Shown: positions 10,967 through 23,272, counted from the first letter of the stretch. The stretch: DNA of 64,000 nt from Trifolium pratense (GCF_020283565.1 NC_060060.1:6882001-6946000); one strand, 5' to 3'. Made by a program: numbers and translations. Notes: generated by a model not told the origin, from the letters alone.

Positions 10967-13900
10967 CTAGGTTTCAGGTGGGAGATCATCTAACTTTAAA
11001 CTTGAGTAGTGATCTCTATCGTTAGGGAAATAGTAATGTTTTAAACGTTGCCCATTAACAATGAATGTCTCGTTTGATCCGTTCTTGACTTCTACGGCCC
11101 CATTTTTAAAAACTCTAGTTATTTTAAATGGTCCTGACCATCTGGAACGTAGTTTTCCAGGAAATAATCTTAGCCTAGAGTTGAAGAGAAGTACAAGTTC
11201 CCCTTCCTTGAATTCTTTTCTCAATATATGCCCGTCATGCCATTTTTTAGTTCTTTCTTTGTAAATCTTGGCATTCTCGTAAGCATCTAGTCTAAGTTCC
11301 TCTAGTTCATGTAATTCTAAAATCCTTTTTCTTCCGGCAGCTTGGTAATCCATATTAAGGGCTTTAACTGCCCAATAGGCCTTATGTTCTAATTCTACCG
11401 GCAAGTGACATGACTTTCCATAGACGAGTCTAAATGGGGTGGTCCCTATTGGTGTTTTGTAGGCTGTTCTATATGCCCATAGAGCATCATCAAGCTTTGC
11501 GGCCCAATCCTTTCTAGAAGTGGAAACAGTTTTTTCAAGGATTGATTTGATTTCTCTATTAGAGACTTCAACCTGGCCGCTTGTTTGTGGATGGTATGGT
11601 GTGGCAACTCGGTGTTTCACTCCACATTTTTTTAATAAATTCTCTAATTGTTTTGATATGAAGTGAGATCCGCCATCACTTATAACTAACCTGGGGACTC
11701 CAAACCTAGGGAAAATGATTTTCTTAAACAACTTAGTGACTACTCGCGCATCATTTGTAGGTGAGGCTATAGCCTCTATCCATTTTGACACATAATCTAC
11801 AGCTACGAGTATGAATTTGTTGCCCAAGGAGGATGGAAAAGGTCCCATAAAATCTATTCCCCAAACATCGAAGATTTCTACTTCTAGGATGTTTGTGAGT
11901 GGCATTTCGTTTCTTCTTGAGATGTTTCCTGTACGCTGACATTGGTCACATTTTGCAATAAACGTGTGAACATCTTTAAAAAGGTTAGGCCAATAGAGGC
12001 CGGCTTGTAGAATTTTATAAGCGGTTTTAGAAGTGCTTGCGTGCCCTCCATAAGGTGAGGAATGACAATGGGTAATGACACTCTCCATTTCTTCTTCGGG
12101 GATGCATCGACGAAAAATTCCGTCGACGCCTCTTTTAAATAAAAGGGGCTCGTCCCAATAGAATTGTTTAACATTATGGAAGAATTTCTTCTTTTGTTGA
12201 TAAGATAATTCAGGAGGTATTATTCCGGCAGCTATGTAGTTAACATAATCAGCATACCAGGGGGCTGTAGTTTGGACTAGAGCGGTTTCTATTTCTTCCT
12301 TGCCAGCTTTTTCTTCGCCGAAGGAGAAATCTAATTGAGCGATCAGTCTATCACAAGGGAAGTCATCGTTAATTGGGATATGTTCTTTCCTAATATCATC
12401 TAGTCTAGATAGGTGGTCTGCTACCGTATTTTCTATGCCTTTCTTATCTTTGATTTCTAGGTCGAACTCTTGTAGCAGCAGTATCCATCTTAGCAGTCTT
12501 GGTTTTGCATCTTTTTTACTCATAAGATATCGGATTGCTGCGTGATCGGTGTAAATGATGATTTTAGATCCCACCAAATATGAGCGGAATTTGTCGATTG
12601 CAAATACGACAGCTAAGAGTTCTTTTTCGGTGGTAGCATAGTTTAGTTGTGCCGCATCTAGAGTTCTACTTGCATAGTAGATAGCGTGTAGCTTTTTATC
12701 CTTTCTTTGTCCTAGAACGGCTCCTACGGCGTAATCGCTGGCGTCACACATAATCTCGAATGGTTCACTCCAATCAGGAGGTTGCATTATAGGTGCGGAA
12801 ATCAAGGCTTGCTTGAGGAGTTGGAATGCTTCCATACATTTGTCGTCAAAGATGAATTCGGCGTCTTTCATTAAAAGGCCGGTTAAGGGTTTAGTTATTT
12901 TAGAGAAGTCTTTTATGAATCGCCGATAGAAACCTGCGTGTCCTAAAAAACTTCTTATGTCTCTAATGGTTTTGGGAGGTTGAAGGTTTTCTATTACTTC
13001 GATTTTAGCTTTGTCCACTTCTATTCCTCTATTAGAAACTATATGTCCTAACACTAATCCTTCACGGACCATGAAATGGCATTTTTCCCAATTTAGTACT
13101 AGGTTGACTTTAACACATCTTTGTAATACCATTTCTAAATTAGCGAGACATCCCTCAAAACTTTCCCCATAAACAGAAAAGTCATCCATGAATACTTCCA
13201 TTATATTGTTTATAAAATCTGCGAATATCGCCATCATACATCGTTGGAAAGTAGCAGGGGCATTACACAATCCAAAAGGCATACGTCTATAGGCAAAGGT
13301 ACCTACAGGACATGTGAAGGTGGTCTTCTCTTGGTCGTCGGGGTGTATTGGGATTTGGAAAAATCCAGAGTATCCATCTAAATAGCAGAAATAGGAGTGT
13401 TTAGCTAGACGCTCGAGCATTTGGTCAATGAAAGGTAGAGGAAAATGATCTTTCCGAGTGGCTTTGTTTAATTTTCTATAGTCGATGCACATTCTATATC
13501 CTGATTCCACTCGCTTAGGTACAGATTCTCCCTTCTCGTTTTTGACTACTGTTAGTCCTCCTTTCTTTGGTACTACATGAACAGGGCTGACCCATTTGCT
13601 ATCAGATATTTGATATATTATGCCTGCGTCTAAAAGTTTCAGCACTTCTTTCTTAACTACTTCGCTTAAGATAGGGTTTATCCTTCTTTGGTGTTCTCTC
13701 GAAGCCTTTGCATCTTCTTCTAATAAGATTCGGTGCATGCACACAGAGGGACTAATCCCCTTTAAGTTTGAGATGTTGTAACCTAAGGCAGAAGGATATT
13801 TTCTTAAGACATCTAATAATTTTTCCGTTTCTATCGGGTCTAGGTCAGCGTTCACTATGACTGGGCGACTCATATTTTCGTCTAGATATTCATACCTAAG

Positions 13901-16336
13901 GTTCTTAGGTAGCGGTTTGAGTTCCAGAGAGAGTTGTTTAGGTTCAAGCGTGGAATTAGGTCCGAATGGAGGTTCTTCTCTCAGGTTATCTTCTACACTA
14001 AGTTTTAGTGAAGCTTGTACTTCATCTCTAGGAGGTTCTAGGATTTCTATTTCTTGAGGTAGTTCTTTCTCTATTTCCTTAACACACTCATCATTTATGT
14101 CTATGGCATAGCAAGTGTCTTCGACAGCTGGTGTTTGCATGAATTTAGAAAGAATAAATTCAATTTTCTCTTCGCCTACTTCTAATGTAAGTTTTCCTCG
14201 CTTAACGTCTATTATTGCTCCTGCAGTGGCTAGGAATGGTCTTCCTAAAAGGATTGGAATACATGAATCTTCCGTAATGTCCATTACTACAAAGTCAGTA
14301 GGGATATATAGTTGGCCAATTTTTACTGGAATATTTTCTAGGATACCTACAGGGTATTTAACTGAACGGTCTGCTAGTTGAAGAGACATCCTGGTAGGTT
14401 TTAGATCACTCAATTTTAACTTTTTGCTGATTGAGAGGGGCATGAGACTAACACTTGCTCCTAAGTCGCATAGTGCCTTATCTATTACGTAGTTGCCTAT
14501 TACGCAGGGAATTGAAAAACTTCCTGGGTCTTTAAGTTTAGGTGGCATTTTGTTTTGGAATATGGCACTACATTCTTCGGTAAGTGCGACTGTACTATCC
14601 TCGTCTAATTTCCTCTTGTTTGATAAAATTTCTTTAAGAAATTTTGAGTATGTGGGCATTTGCGTTATTGCTTCCGAGAAAGGTATGGTTATGTTTAGTT
14701 GCTTCAGAAGTTCTACAAATTTCTTAAAATGTCCTTCAGTTTTAGTCTTAGCTAATCTTTGAGGAAAAGGGATAGGTGTTTTGTAAACAGGTGGTGCAGC
14801 AGGTGTAAGCTTTTTAGTTGTCCCCTCCTTATCTCCTAATTGGGGATTTTCGGATTCTCTCTCAGGCTCTTTTGGTGGTTCACTACTCTCGGCTTCCTTG
14901 TTGGTTATCTTAGCGCTTTCTGAGTTTTTTACTCCAGAATCGGGTGGTCCTTGCAACTCCTTTCCACTTCTTGTGATTATAGCATGTATGGCATTCGCAT
15001 GCCCTTTGGGATTAGGCTCAGGTTGTCCTGGAAATGTGCCAGCTGGAGCGGCAATAGTTGCTTGTTGTTGTGCCACCTGGGAAATCTGTGTTTCTAGCAT
15101 TTTGTTATGGGTGGCTAGGGCATCTACCTTAGTTGCTAATTGTTTTACCAACTCATTAGTGTGAATGTTTTGGTTTAAGAATTTTTCCATCATAATATCG
15201 AAGTTAGACTTCCTTGGTGGATAAGGTGCGGCTGGTTGTGCTCCTTGCTTTTGGTAACCTGGAGGTGCTTGAGTAGGATTGAGTGTATTATTGTTCCTAT
15301 AAGATAAGTTAGGATGGTTCTTATAGCCAGGATTATAGTTATTGGACAGAGCGGCATAGTGTACTTGGTCGAGTCCGGCTAATATAGCACAATCAGATGA
15401 TACATGACCAGGGACTCCACATACTTCGCAATTTGGTTGGATTGCAGCTACGGTGGATGTGGTTGGCAGGGTTAAACTCTCCAACTTTTGAGTAAGGGCT
15501 TCTACTTTGGCGTTGACATGGTCTATGCCACTTACTTCGTACATACCGCCTTTTGTTTGGGATTTCTCTATAGCAGCGCGTTCGCTTCCCCATTGATAAT
15601 GGTTTTGGGCCATGTTTTCTATAAGCTGGGTGGCTTCTTGGTATGGTTTATCCATCAGTGCTCCGCCGGCGGCTGCATCTATGGTTAGTCTTGTGTTATA
15701 AAGCAGCCCATTATAGAAGGTATGGATTATGAGCCATTGTTCTAGACCATGGTGTGGACAGAGTCTCATCATGTCCTTGTATCTTTCCCAAGCTTCGAAG
15801 AGTGATTCTCCATCTTTTTGCCTAAATCCGTTGATTTGGGCTCTTAGCATAGCTGTCTTACTTGGCGGGAAATATCTAGCCAAGAATTGCTTCTTCAGTT
15901 CGTTCCATGTAGTGATGGAGTTCGAAGGTAGAGCTTGGAGCCAAGCTCTAGCTCTGTCTCTTAAAGAGAACGGGAAAAGACGGAGTCGTATTGCTTCGGG
16001 TTCGACACCATTGGCTTTGATCGTGTCTGCGTACTGCACAAACACTGATAAATGGAGGTTAGGATCCTCCGTAGGGGAACCAGAGAACTGGTTTTGTTGC
16101 ACGATTTGCAACAAAGCGGGTTTCAACTCGAAGTTTCTTGCTTCGATGTTAGGGGGCGCGATGCTCGAATGCGGTTCTTCTTCGGAAGGAACGGCGTAGT
16201 CCCTAAGAGGACGTGCGTTGTTAGCCATGGGTATGAGGTTTTGAAGTTCGCGGATTCGACGTTTAAAATGAATAAAACGTTCTATTTCGGGTATAGGTTG
16301 TTGTAATGGTTCCTCGGAGTTACGAGTATTGGGCAT
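10967..16336 (-). CDS. Athila gag-pol polyprotein
   Basis: This is one open frame of 1789 residues. It contains a gag core (about 70-240), a zinc knuckle [14 protein letters not shown] of form CX2CX4HX4C at 303-316, a protease with DLGAS at 624-628 (the Athila form of the D[ST]G motif), reverse transcriptase with FMDD near 1048-1051, a gypsy RNase H with [12 protein letters not shown], and integrase with its HHCC finger (CDQC), then DFMGP, SDGGSHF and a glutamate in QVEVSNR as the DDE triad. It has no stop or frameshift. The start is the first ATG after the primer binding site, 71 bases downstream of it. The product would make the particle proteins and the enzymes for reverse transcription and integration. 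Confidence 0.95.
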   Translation of the reverse strand: MPNTRNSEEPLQQPIPEIERFIHFKRRIRELQNLIPMANNARPLRDYAVPSEEEPHSSIAPPNIEARNFELKPALLQIVQQNQFSGSPTEDPNLHLSVFVQYADTIKANGVEPEAIRLRLFPFSLRDRARAWLQALPSNSITTWNELKKQFLARYFPPSKTAMLRAQINGFRQKDGESLFEAWERYKDMMRLCPHHGLEQWLIIHTFYNGLLYNTRLTIDAAAGGALMDKPYQEATQLIENMAQNHYQWGSERAAIEKSQTKGGMYEVSGIDHVNAKVEALTQKLESLTLPTTSTVAAIQPNCEVCGVPGHVSSDCAILAGLDQVHYAALSNNYNPGYKNHPNLSYRNNNTLNPTQAPPGYQKQGAQPAAPYPPRKSNFDIMMEKFLNQNIHTNELVKQLATKVDALATHNKMLETQISQVAQQQATIAAPAGTFPGQPEPNPKGHANAIHAIITRSGKELQGPPDSGVKNSESAKITNKEAESSEPPKEPERESENPQLGDKEGTTKKLTPAAPPVYKTPIPFPQRLAKTKTEGHFKKFVELLKQLNITIPFSEAITQMPTYSKFLKEILSNKRKLDEDSTVALTEECSAIFQNKMPPKLKDPGSFSIPCVIGNYVIDKALCDLGASVSLMPLSISKKLKLSDLKPTRMSLQLADRSVKYPVGILENIPVKIGQLYIPTDFVVMDITEDSCIPILLGRPFLATAGAIIDVKRGKLTLEVGEEKIEFILSKFMQTPAVEDTCYAIDINDECVKEIEKELPQEIEILEPPRDEVQASLKLSVEDNLREEPPFGPNSTLEPKQLSLELKPLPKNLRYEYLDENMSRPVIVNADLDPIETEKLLDVLRKYPSALGYNISNLKGISPSVCMHRILLEEDAKASREHQRRINPILSEVVKKEVLKLLDAGIIYQISDSKWVSPVHVVPKKGGLTVVKNEKGESVPKRVESGYRMCIDYRKLNKATRKDHFPLPFIDQMLERLAKHSYFCYLDGYSGFFQIPIHPDDQEKTTFTCPVGTFAYRRMPFGLCNAPATFQRCMMAIFADFINNIMEVFMDDFSVYGESFEGCLANLEMVLQRCVKVNLVLNWEKCHFMVREGLVLGHIVSNRGIEVDKAKIEVIENLQPPKTIRDIRSFLGHAGFYRRFIKDFSKITKPLTGLLMKDAEFIFDDKCMEAFQLLKQALISAPIMQPPDWSEPFEIMCDASDYAVGAVLGQRKDKKLHAIYYASRTLDAAQLNYATTEKELLAVVFAIDKFRSYLVGSKIIIYTDHAAIRYLMSKKDAKPRLLRWILLLQEFDLEIKDKKGIENTVADHLSRLDDIRKEHIPINDDFPCDRLIAQLDFSFGEEKAGKEEIETALVQTTAPWYADYVNYIAAGIIPPELSYQQKKKFFHNVKQFYWDEPLLFKRGVDGIFRRCIPEEEMESVITHCHSSPYGGHASTSKTAYKILQAGLYWPNLFKDVHTFIAKCDQCQRTGNISRRNEMPLTNILEVEIFDVWGIDFMGPFPSSLGNKFILVAVDYVSKWIEAIASPTNDARVVTKLFKKIIFPRFGVPRLVISDGGSHFISKQLENLLKKCGVKHRVATPYHPQTSGQVEVSNREIKSILEKTVSTSRKDWAAKLDDALWAYRTAYKTPIGTTPFRLVYGKSCHLPVELEHKAYWAVKALNMDYQAAGRKRILELHELEELRLDAYENAKIYKERTKKWHDGHILRKEFKEGELVLLFNSRLRLFPGKLRSRWSGPFKITRVFKNGAVEVKNGSNETFIVNGQRLKHYYFPNDRDHYSSLKLDDLPPET

Positions 16337-16406
16337 ACAATATAAGAAAAAGGGTTGCCTTAATCGTCACAAATTAAAAACTAATTAGCGAAAATTGACT
16401 AAATTA

Positions 16407-16425
16407 GTCCCCGGCAACGGCGCCA
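16407..16425 (-). promoter_or_regulatory. Primer binding site of the Athila element, tRNA-Asp type
   Basis: The minus strand reads TGGCGCCGTTGCCGGGGAC six bases inside the 5' LTR. This matches the complement of the 3' end of plant tRNA-Asp, the usual primer of Athila elements. Confidence 0.85.
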
Positions 16426-17633
16426 AAAACTTGTTGCGATATTTCTGCAAGTGCACAGACTTATCGTGTAGTTATAAAAGATTATCGATCCCACAGGGAC
16501 TATTAGTTAATATTTCGCTTATGTTTTCAATATAATGTAAGGTTAAGGCTAATAATAATTAAAAAGGGGTTTGTAAAATAATTACCTAGAAATAAAATAA
16601 TTAAGTTAAATAACAGTGACTAGTAAGAATTGGTTTTAAATAAGTTGGATTTTAACTAACTGGAATGTTACTTTAGGTACTTCAATGGGTTCGGTAATAA
16701 ACACTATGTTTTGAAAAGTTTAGTCTTTTTAAAATTGATTTAAAAATACTCGTCTCACACTTTCGCGCTATTGAGTTATATTATATAATGATAGAATAAA
16801 TGTATCACTTTCGCTATAACATTTACTTATAAAAATATTGTTTGGAAATCAATTAAATTTTACTAAAAGGGTCTAGTTTTCATAAAACGATATTAGTTTA
16901 AAAATATAGAACTCATGTCATCACACTATTGGACTATATTATATTATATAAATAAGATGTTTTGCTATCGCTCAATCATTAATTCATAAAATACTTTTTG
17001 AAAACTAATATAATTTAATTAACCTTAAAGAGCTGTCGCGATATTAAAGTTAATGTTCAGTTTTTACTATCTAGTATAAATTTCAAACAATCGTTCTGTT
17101 AATTCATACTTTAATTAATTTTCACTGATCGTGCAAAATTATAATCTATTGTTTATTTAAAAACTGAAACAGAAAACTAGACTTGAAAATTTAGTTCACA
17201 GTTTAATTACCGAACTCATATCAGACACCTATTTCACATACCAGTTATATTAAATTAGTTGGACATAATTACAAATAAAGGCATGATATAACAATAGTAG
17301 TTACGGAAAAAAGAAAACATAGATATAGATACTGCAATTTATTGGTGCTGGAAAATTAAAGAACATGCAATAACAGTAGCAAATAAAACAAGACAGGAAT
17401 TAAAATAATTAAAGTAAGCAGTAACTGGAATTTGGAAAATAAAACCAAATATATTGATTAATGTAACTTACAGAACCGAAACTGGAATTGAACAGGAAAC
17501 AAAGGACAAGCTGTAGCTCTCAACACGTAAAGCAGTAAACTTAATTCTAAGAATTTAAAATAAGTGTTTTTTTTCTTTTTCTCTTAAGCTCTAACTTGTC
17601 GTCGTGTCCGATCCTCAATTCATTCTGAATGCA

Positions 17634-17644
17634 TTTATATATAG
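17634..17644 (-). promoter_or_regulatory. TATA box of the Athila 5' LTR
   Basis: The minus strand reads CTATATATAAA about 540 bases into the LTR, the only strong TATA match in a suitable position. The copy in the 3' LTR is at 7784-7794. Confidence 0.65.
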
Positions 17645-17790
17645 GCTGTGAGTGAGGAGTTGAAGTCCTCCTTTTTCTCCTTTCAGTTCCTTTACTTTCT
17701 CCCCACGATTCGTAACTGATTTCATTCAACGAAGATAAGGATTCAACGAAGATGAGGACTGATATTTTTTCCTGAAGAATCGCTCACGAC

Positions 17791-17975
17791 TGGCGCCACG
17801 TAACACATGACTGACGCCATGTGTTGTTTAATATTTTTGCATGTGCTCCTTTAATTTAGGTGTGGCTGGCGCCACAATATGCATGGCTGGCGCCATGATT
17901 TGTGCACCAAAATTGCATGGCTGGCGCCTTGATTCATGTGGCTGGCGCCACTTCTCTTGCTTTGTGGCCGGCGCC
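17791..17975 (-). repeat. GGCGCC dyad array in U3 of the Athila 5' LTR
   Basis: Six GGCGCC hexamers (starting about 17792, 17868, 17889, 17923, 17944 and 17970) plus degenerate copies lie within 185 bases, in an otherwise AT-rich LTR. Two intervals are exactly 21 bases. Several copies sit in a 14-base hairpin-like unit: GTGGC-GCCA-GCCAC or ATGGC-GCCA-GCCAT in transcript orientation. The array is about 150-330 bases upstream of the TATA box, a position expected for enhancer sites. The same array is at 7941-8125 in the other LTR. Confidence 0.7.
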
Positions 17976-18182
17976 ATAGTTGTGTGGCCGGCACTGCTGG
18001 CCTCAACTGTGGGCTGGCCCACTTGTTTTGTTTCTTTGTATTTTTTTTTGGTCTCGGTACATATCTGTAAGTTTCATAAAAAAACAATAATTATTTTATT
18101 AATACTAGGATAATTTAGACAAAAATATTAAGATACTTAGGGAAATAATATTGATAAAATAGTGCATTTTTCGGTGTTATCA

Positions 18183-18187
18183 CCCTC
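18183..18187. repeat. Target site duplication CCCTC, right copy
   Basis: This is the matching copy of the pentamer at 6577-6581, next to the end of the right LTR. Confidence 0.95.
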
Positions 18188-19943
18188 CACCTGTTATCAC
18201 CAGTGCTTTTGGGAAATTTTCCCACGAGCCGTTCAGGTGGGCGTTGAAATGCCTCAGGAGCGCTCCCTCGTCTGACCCCGGGGATGGGAGTGGAATTTCA
18301 GGTGTTGAGATGGCAAGCGCCTGAGGGACGATGCCTCTGTTTTCCTGCTCGGGAACATCAATGGCCATTGCGACCTCTTGAGGCTCCCGCCTTTGTTGTT
18401 GTTGTTGTTGTTGTTGTGCTTGTTCATCGTTCTGAACATATCTTCGGGCATAGCCCTTTTGTATCAGAATCTCGATGGCATCTTTCAAGTGGACACAGTC
18501 CTCAGTGACGTGTCCGTGGCTTTTATGATAGCGACAAAATTTCGTCCTATCAGTATTTGCCTTCATGGGCTGCTGTCTTGGGAAGTGGATCCCAGCCTTT
18601 TTGAAGTCCGCAGCGGAGACTTCGGCAAAAATGCGATCTCTTGACGCATTCAGTGGAGTATATGTTGTGAATTTTCCCCGAGGAGGTTTGGAATCTTTGA
18701 TCCTTTCCTCCCTTTGCTTTTTGTTACCTCTTCGCGAGGTTCCAGCTTCATCTTTCTCGTGGTTCCTGATTTTTTCTTGACCTTTAGGCCTTCTTAGATC
18801 TTTGGCCCTTTGTTTTTCCTCGTAGGCAATGTAATTCTTCGCCTTTTCGAAGAATGCATCCAGCGTTTTTGGCTCTTCGATACCGACAGCCTTAGCAAAG
18901 TCGCTGTCCGGATGTAGTCCCCTGTCGAGGAGATACAGCTTCATGCCCTCCTCGACCTTCACTTCTACGGCTGCTTTGTTGAACCGTTCGAGGTAGGCCC
19001 TTAGAGGCTCGTTCTCGCCTTGGATAATGGCCTCGAGGGTTGCTTCAGTTTTTGGGTGACGCCTCGAGGAAGTGAAGTGAGCCCGGAAGCGGGCGCACAG
19101 GTCCGACCAAGAGTCTATGGATCCTGGCGCCAAGCTCTTGTACCAAGCCATAGCGCCTTTCCTCAGAGTTGTGGGAAAGAGCTTACACTTAATAGAGCCT
19201 CGTACATTTCTGTACTCGAGGAGAGCTTCAAGATTTTCGATGTGCTCGTCCGGGTCTGTCGAGCCATCGTAGGTATCCATTACCGGTGGTTTCTCGAGTC
19301 CGACCGGTAGGGGGAGTTCTCGGATTCTTCGGGAGAGGGGGCCTTGGTGACTGTCCCTCTCTTCCGGGGATCGGTTCCTTTGGCGGCGAGGAGGGTTGTC
19401 CCTTCTAGGGGAATGTCTTCTCGGCGGGGTGGAGTTTCGAGATATAGCCTCGTTTCTCCTTGGGCTCGACCTCCTTTCGCTTCTGTGGCGAGGTGGTGAG
19501 CGAGATCTGGAGTAGGTTCTGCTCCTCACTGGTGTGGGTGAACGGCGAGCTGGGCGAGCTTGCGCCGTGATCCTCGACTCGGCAATTGCGTCGATGCGAC
19601 GGCTTTGTTGCTCGAGCCTTTGATTCTGCTGCTCGAATCGCTGGTTCTGCTGCAGCAGTAAGTCCGACTGGCGGTTGATTGCATTGACCAGCGCAGCCAT
19701 CATTTCTTGCATGGGGACGCCCGGAGGGATAGCCACTGCCGGAGTCGCCTGTGGCGGGGTAGCCACAGGGATCTGCGGTTCTTCTGGGTTGTAGGGCTCG
19801 TAATGCGCGTCTTGCCCTCCCTGGCCATCTTCCGTTACGGAGGCGAATTGGCCGTCCCCTGGGTGGTACGCCGCGTAGTCCATCGGTGATCCATGGTTTT
19901 CCGCCACGTGCTCCGGGATTTGATGGTTGTTAACGCCAGCCAT
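18183..19943 (-). CDS. Tat element gag part of gag-pol, interrupted by the Athila element
   Basis: This is the structural polyprotein part of the outer element. From ATG 19943 the product has a glutamine-rich coiled segment (about residues 90-115), an Arg/Ser/Pro-rich segment (about 130-200) resembling SR proteins, a retrotransposon gag (UBN2/Retrotrans_gag) core about 215-370, and a zinc-knuckle variant CRYHKSHGHVTEDC of form CX2HX4HX4C at about 470-483. A polyglutamine tract follows near residue 510, coded by a TTG/CAA repeat at about 18391-18417. The apparent stop at 18180 lies in the Athila LTR; the native frame ends at 18183 and resumes in the same reading frame at 6576. The RNA leader from the LTR edge to the ATG is only 87 bases. 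Confidence 0.85.
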
Positions 19944-20010
19944 TGGTCGTGAAGAAGGTGTTTCGAAGGAAGTTTTTTAGTTTTTGGTTTGAATAAACAG
20001 GGAAACTATT

Positions 20011-20029
20011 GTTCCCACAGACGGCGCCA
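20011..20029 (-). promoter_or_regulatory. Primer binding site of the Tat element
   Basis: On the minus strand the 19 bases TGGCGCCGTCTGTGGGAAC start one base after the LTR end at 20031. A TGG start next to the LTR is the usual position for complementarity to a tRNA 3' CCA end, and this version is common in plant Tat elements. The tRNA was not identified. Confidence 0.8.
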
Positions 20030-20030
20030 C

Positions 20031-20438
20031 TGATCGTGTAGACCAGAATGATGCGACTTCGCCGGCGTTTGCGGTGGTTGAAAGCGTTGAGACCCCTGTT
20101 GAAACGGAGGGGGGTTGTGTACCTGCAGGCACTCCGACGCTCAAGTCAGTATGTGTGTAAGGTTTTCTAAGCTATATGAAATGCGTACCTTGCAAATGAA
20201 GTGGAGATGCATATATATAGCCCCCAGCGCTGGGCTAAGGCCCTTGATGGCATTAATGGCCATCAAGTGGCTGCCGGAAAACGGCTTGGAGGCCTTGATG
20301 TGCAGTAAATGCTCATCATTCCGGTTTACGGCCGTTACAATACGCATGGGTATCTGACCGGTAGGACGTGCTCGGATGGTATATGTGTTCGACACCCTCT
20401 GATGCTCGAGCTCTAAGCTCGGCCCAGAACAATTGTCA
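20031..20438 (-). repeat. 5' LTR of the Tat element
   Basis: On the plus strand the LTR runs from TGATCG at 20031 to TTGTCA at 20438, about 408 bp with TG...CA ends. The inner edge is fixed by the adjoining primer binding site. The outer edge was chosen as the last TG/CA-compatible terminus before AT-rich host sequence and could shift by some bases. A TATA box on the minus strand lies at 20211-20220. The partner LTR is outside the window. Confidence 0.65.
20211..20220 (-). promoter_or_regulatory. TATA box in the Tat LTR
   Basis: The minus strand reads CTATATATAT within a GC-richer context, about 220 bases into the LTR. This puts transcription start of the element roughly 30 bases downstream, near 20180. 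Confidence 0.6.
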
Positions 20439-21999
20439 TGTAAAATTTTATTATTTTTTTAAATATTCAAAAGCAAATGGACATGGATCCACGTTATCTG
20501 TTTTGCAACCCACCACTCCAACCTTCTCCTCTCCATACATGCGTCATTCTTCTCTATTGCAATTAAGCACAACGTTTGTTCTTCCCAACGTCATAGAAGC
20601 CATGTGATGATAGTCAATTATATGATATTTTTAGTAGTAATTTAGAGTAGTTTTAATAGCAATTGAAGCCCAAAAGCAAGCAAATACCTGGAAAAGTGAA
20701 GTTACTTGGCCCAGAGCAAGAAAAGTGGAAAAAACAGCAAAAAAAAAGGCAAAAAAATAATTGAAGCCCATAGCGCTTGGCGCGAGCAGGGGTGTTAAGA
20801 AATCCCACATCGGTTGCGATATGGTCTGACTAAGTGTTTCTAAACTAGAGGCAATCATCACTTTACAAGTCAGTTTTGTAAGGATGAGTTAGACCGAACT
20901 CAAATTCTAAGAGCTTAGAAATCAAGGGATGAGGTATTTGTTGCGGCTATGACAAAAAATACCTTCCCCCTCCCCTTGATTTCTATTGGAGCACGACCAC
21001 CAGATACCTACCCCTTCGTCATTCCTCTGCATATTCAAAGCTTAAATTAGGCTAATAGGCTTCTTTGTTCTTTGAAAATAGCCTAGTTCATCATTGACCC
21101 CCAACTCAAATCAGTTTATAAAGATGCAGTGTTGCTTCTTCGTATTTTTTGCAATCTGATTGACTCATGCATCAAAGAAAGTTGCCTGCCGCTACCGCCT
21201 TCCATCCATTGTCAAATTTCGATCCGAATAGTGCTTTTCAGTGGTGTTGGTTCTATTGCTCGGGGCATTATACTGTTTATGGTTGCCCGTGTTGATCCTG
21301 TTGCTAAGATGAAATTGTATGTTGCCACTATTTGGTTCTAATTTGTGTTGATTCATTGTTGAAATAATGTTACTATTCAAATTAAATAAATAAAAAACGA
21401 CATGACAAAATGGTAAAATTCAATTGGATGTCTATGTAATGTAAACTTTTACACGGTCTATTTATATTTTAATTTTTGTGAAATTATGTTAATTTGTGTA
21501 ATAGTTATAATTTTAGTTATAGTTTTTATTCCATAATCTATTACTAATATATAATATATTAAAATCGATTACCACTAAAGTTACTAATTTATCCTTATTG
21601 CATTTAATCACGTTGCAAATTTTTTATTCTTTATCGTAATTTCACTAAAAAAAATTAAAAATATAGAAAGATTTTTTTTTGACAAAAAAAGATATAGAAA
21701 GATGATATGCTTAAAAATATGAACAAAACAGATTATAGACAGGAATAAAACAGAACAATTTATACATATAAATAGGAAAAATAAATAAAAAAATATAGAA
21801 AGAATATAAAAAAAGTAAGAATAAACCCCATAAAAATAGAAATATAGAAATGAAAAAAAAAATATTCTATAAAAAAAATATAAACAATATTTTTCATAAA
21901 AAAAGAAAAGAAACATAAACCATTTTTTTTATAAACAAAACATAAACAATATTCTTACAAAATTTACTACTAACCATTAATAATAATATAATAAAGTTA
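20439..21999. other. Intergenic sequence with a repeat fragment
   Basis: This AT-rich region lies between the Tat LTR and the Stowaway element. Apart from the repeat fragment at 20793-20920 I see no gene, RNA gene or promoter I can defend. Short ORFs here have biased AT-rich composition and no recognisable domain. Confidence 0.5.
20793..20920 (+). repeat. Retrotransposon LTR-like fragment
   Basis: The segment opens TGTTAAGAAATCCCACATCG and continues with a phrase about a switch from 'GATATGGTCTGAC' to 'GATGAGTTAGACCGAAC' that recurs at LTR ends in many plant genomes. No partner repeat was found in the window, so it is a solo or truncated copy. The limits are approximate. Confidence 0.45.
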
Positions 22000-22258
22000 C
22001 TCCCTCCGTCACAATTTGATTGACATAGTTGACTGTTGTGCACTACTCACACATATTGCTTTGACCTTATTTTTCTACTAATAAACAAAAATAAATATTA
22101 TCATATAAGATGTTGTTTGATTCGTCTCGATGAATATTGTCAAAATATCAAATTTTTATAACTTTTATTATTATACAATTTAAAATATTATTCATCAAGG
22201 TTATGCATCGGCATGCGCAAAATAGTCAACTGTGTCGATCAAATTAGGACAGAGGGAG
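22000..22258. mobile_element. Stowaway-type MITE
   Basis: The 259-bp element has terminal inverted repeats beginning CTCCCTCCGTC at 22000 and ending as GAGGGAG at 22258, and it is flanked by TA on both sides. The inner parts of the repeats also pair (TTGATTGACATAGTTGACT on the left matches the right). CTCCCTCCGT termini with a TA target duplication define Stowaway (Tc1/mariner-derived) elements. It lies about 220 bp upstream of the next gene. Confidence 0.85.
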
Positions 22259-22453
22259 TAGTCACTATCAAACTTACTAAATTATCCTAAATATTTCTAA
22301 TAAAATTTATAATTTTTGATTAAAAATATATACAGGATCATTATTTATCACTGAAAAAAAATCGAATAATTTTTTTTTGGTCAAGAATATATTTTTAATT
22401 TATTTATTAATTGATAATAGTATAAAGAGGATTTTTTTTGGTCGAAAGAGAAA

Positions 22454-22462
22454 TTAGGGTTT
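22454..22462 (+). promoter_or_regulatory. Telo-box in the leader of the small basic protein gene
   Basis: TTAGGGTTT, the complement of AAACCCTAA, lies 15 bases upstream of the start codon. Telo-boxes in plant promoters and leaders are enriched in genes for ribosomal proteins and ribosome biogenesis. Confidence 0.5.
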
Positions 22463-22476
22463 GAAGAGAGGAGAGG

Positions 22477-23198
22477 ATGGCGAAGTTCAACGTGGTTCAG
22501 AAAAGAAGAAGAGCTCTAGTTGCCGAGAGGAAGAGAGTTATTCACGGCGACCCTTCTACCGGTAAGCTTAAGATCAGGAAGCAACCCGTTTCTCTATCCG
22601 GGAAACGCAAGCGCAAGCTCTTCAAACAATGGCGTCGGGTCAGTATTTTTTTTTTTTTTGTCTTCTCTTCTCTTCATTGTTTAACCTTAGATGCTTACTA
22701 ATACTATTGCTTTTTCGTTTTCACTTTTTGATTAAATGAAGGAACAAAAGGAGGCCTTTGAAAATGGTCTCATAAGCATGGAAGATGTGCAAATGGCTGT
22801 TGAAGAAGGTACTACTACTTTACTTGCCATATATCGAATATCAAAATAATATACTAAGTAGTCCCTAAACTATTATTAATACATCAATCTAGTCCCTAGA
22901 TTCTTAAAACAAAAATATGATATAGTTCAGGATCAAATGATCGATTGCTAATAGCTTAGGGACTATTTAGTGTATTTCTATAGTTTAGATACTAAAATGA
23001 AGAGAGATTCATATTCCACCGACTAAATTCAAGGTTTATTCCGTGCTATGCTTAAAACATATTTTGATAATATAATGTTTGTTTGGTTTTGCAACCAGGG
23101 GAAAACAAAGACAAAAGTGCTACATCACCAAAATTTCACTTGAAAAAGGGATTGAAACTTAAACAGCTTAAGCACAAAGGTAAACATTTGCATTTAGG

Positions 23199-23272
<74 letters not shown>

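Larger units (their letters stand above)
6582..18182 (-). mobile_element. Complete Athila-lineage Ty3/gypsy LTR retrotransposon nested in the Tat element
   Basis: The element is 11,601 bp, bounded by two 1751-bp LTRs (6582-8332 and 16432-18182) that begin TGTTGCGA and end TTATCA on the plus strand. It is flanked by the perfect 5-bp duplication CCCTC (6577-6581 and 18183-18187). Transcription is on the minus strand: 5' LTR 18182-16432, primer binding site, gag-pol 16336-10967, Athila-type ORF 10729-9311, noncoding region with polypurine tract, 3' LTR. The LTRs align at a constant offset of 9850 and only one difference was noticed (A8175 versus G18025). Both large ORFs are open. The element therefore looks young and possibly able to move. 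It is related to Athila of Arabidopsis and Calypso of soybean. Confidence 0.95.
16432..18182 (-). repeat. 5' LTR of the Athila element
   Basis: This is the promoter-bearing LTR in transcript orientation. It matches 6582-8332 with no indel and one noticed substitution. The TATA box is at 17634-17644 and the GGCGCC dyad array at 17791-17975. Confidence 0.95.
1..20438 (-). mobile_element. Tat-lineage Ty3/gypsy LTR retrotransposon, left end off window, split by an Athila insertion
   Basis: Read on the minus strand this element has, in order, an LTR (20438-20031), a primer binding site one base inside it, a gag frame (19943-18183), a nested Athila element, the rest of the gag-pol frame (6581-2620), a spacer, and an oppositely directed gene (3-1909). 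The second LTR would lie left of position 1, so neither LTR divergence nor the target duplication can be checked; the right flank starts TGTAA at 20439. The lineage call rests on two RNase H domains in pol, an antisense ORF between pol and the 3' LTR, and a gag with an arginine/serine-rich segment, all known for plant Tat elements. Without the 11.6-kb insertion the whole gag-pol would be one open frame. Confidence 0.85.

Noticed and set aside
21608..21916. Minus-strand 102-codon Phe/Tyr-rich ORF
   Set aside because: It is a by-product of A-rich sequence (AAAAAATATAGAAA runs) with no protein-like pattern.
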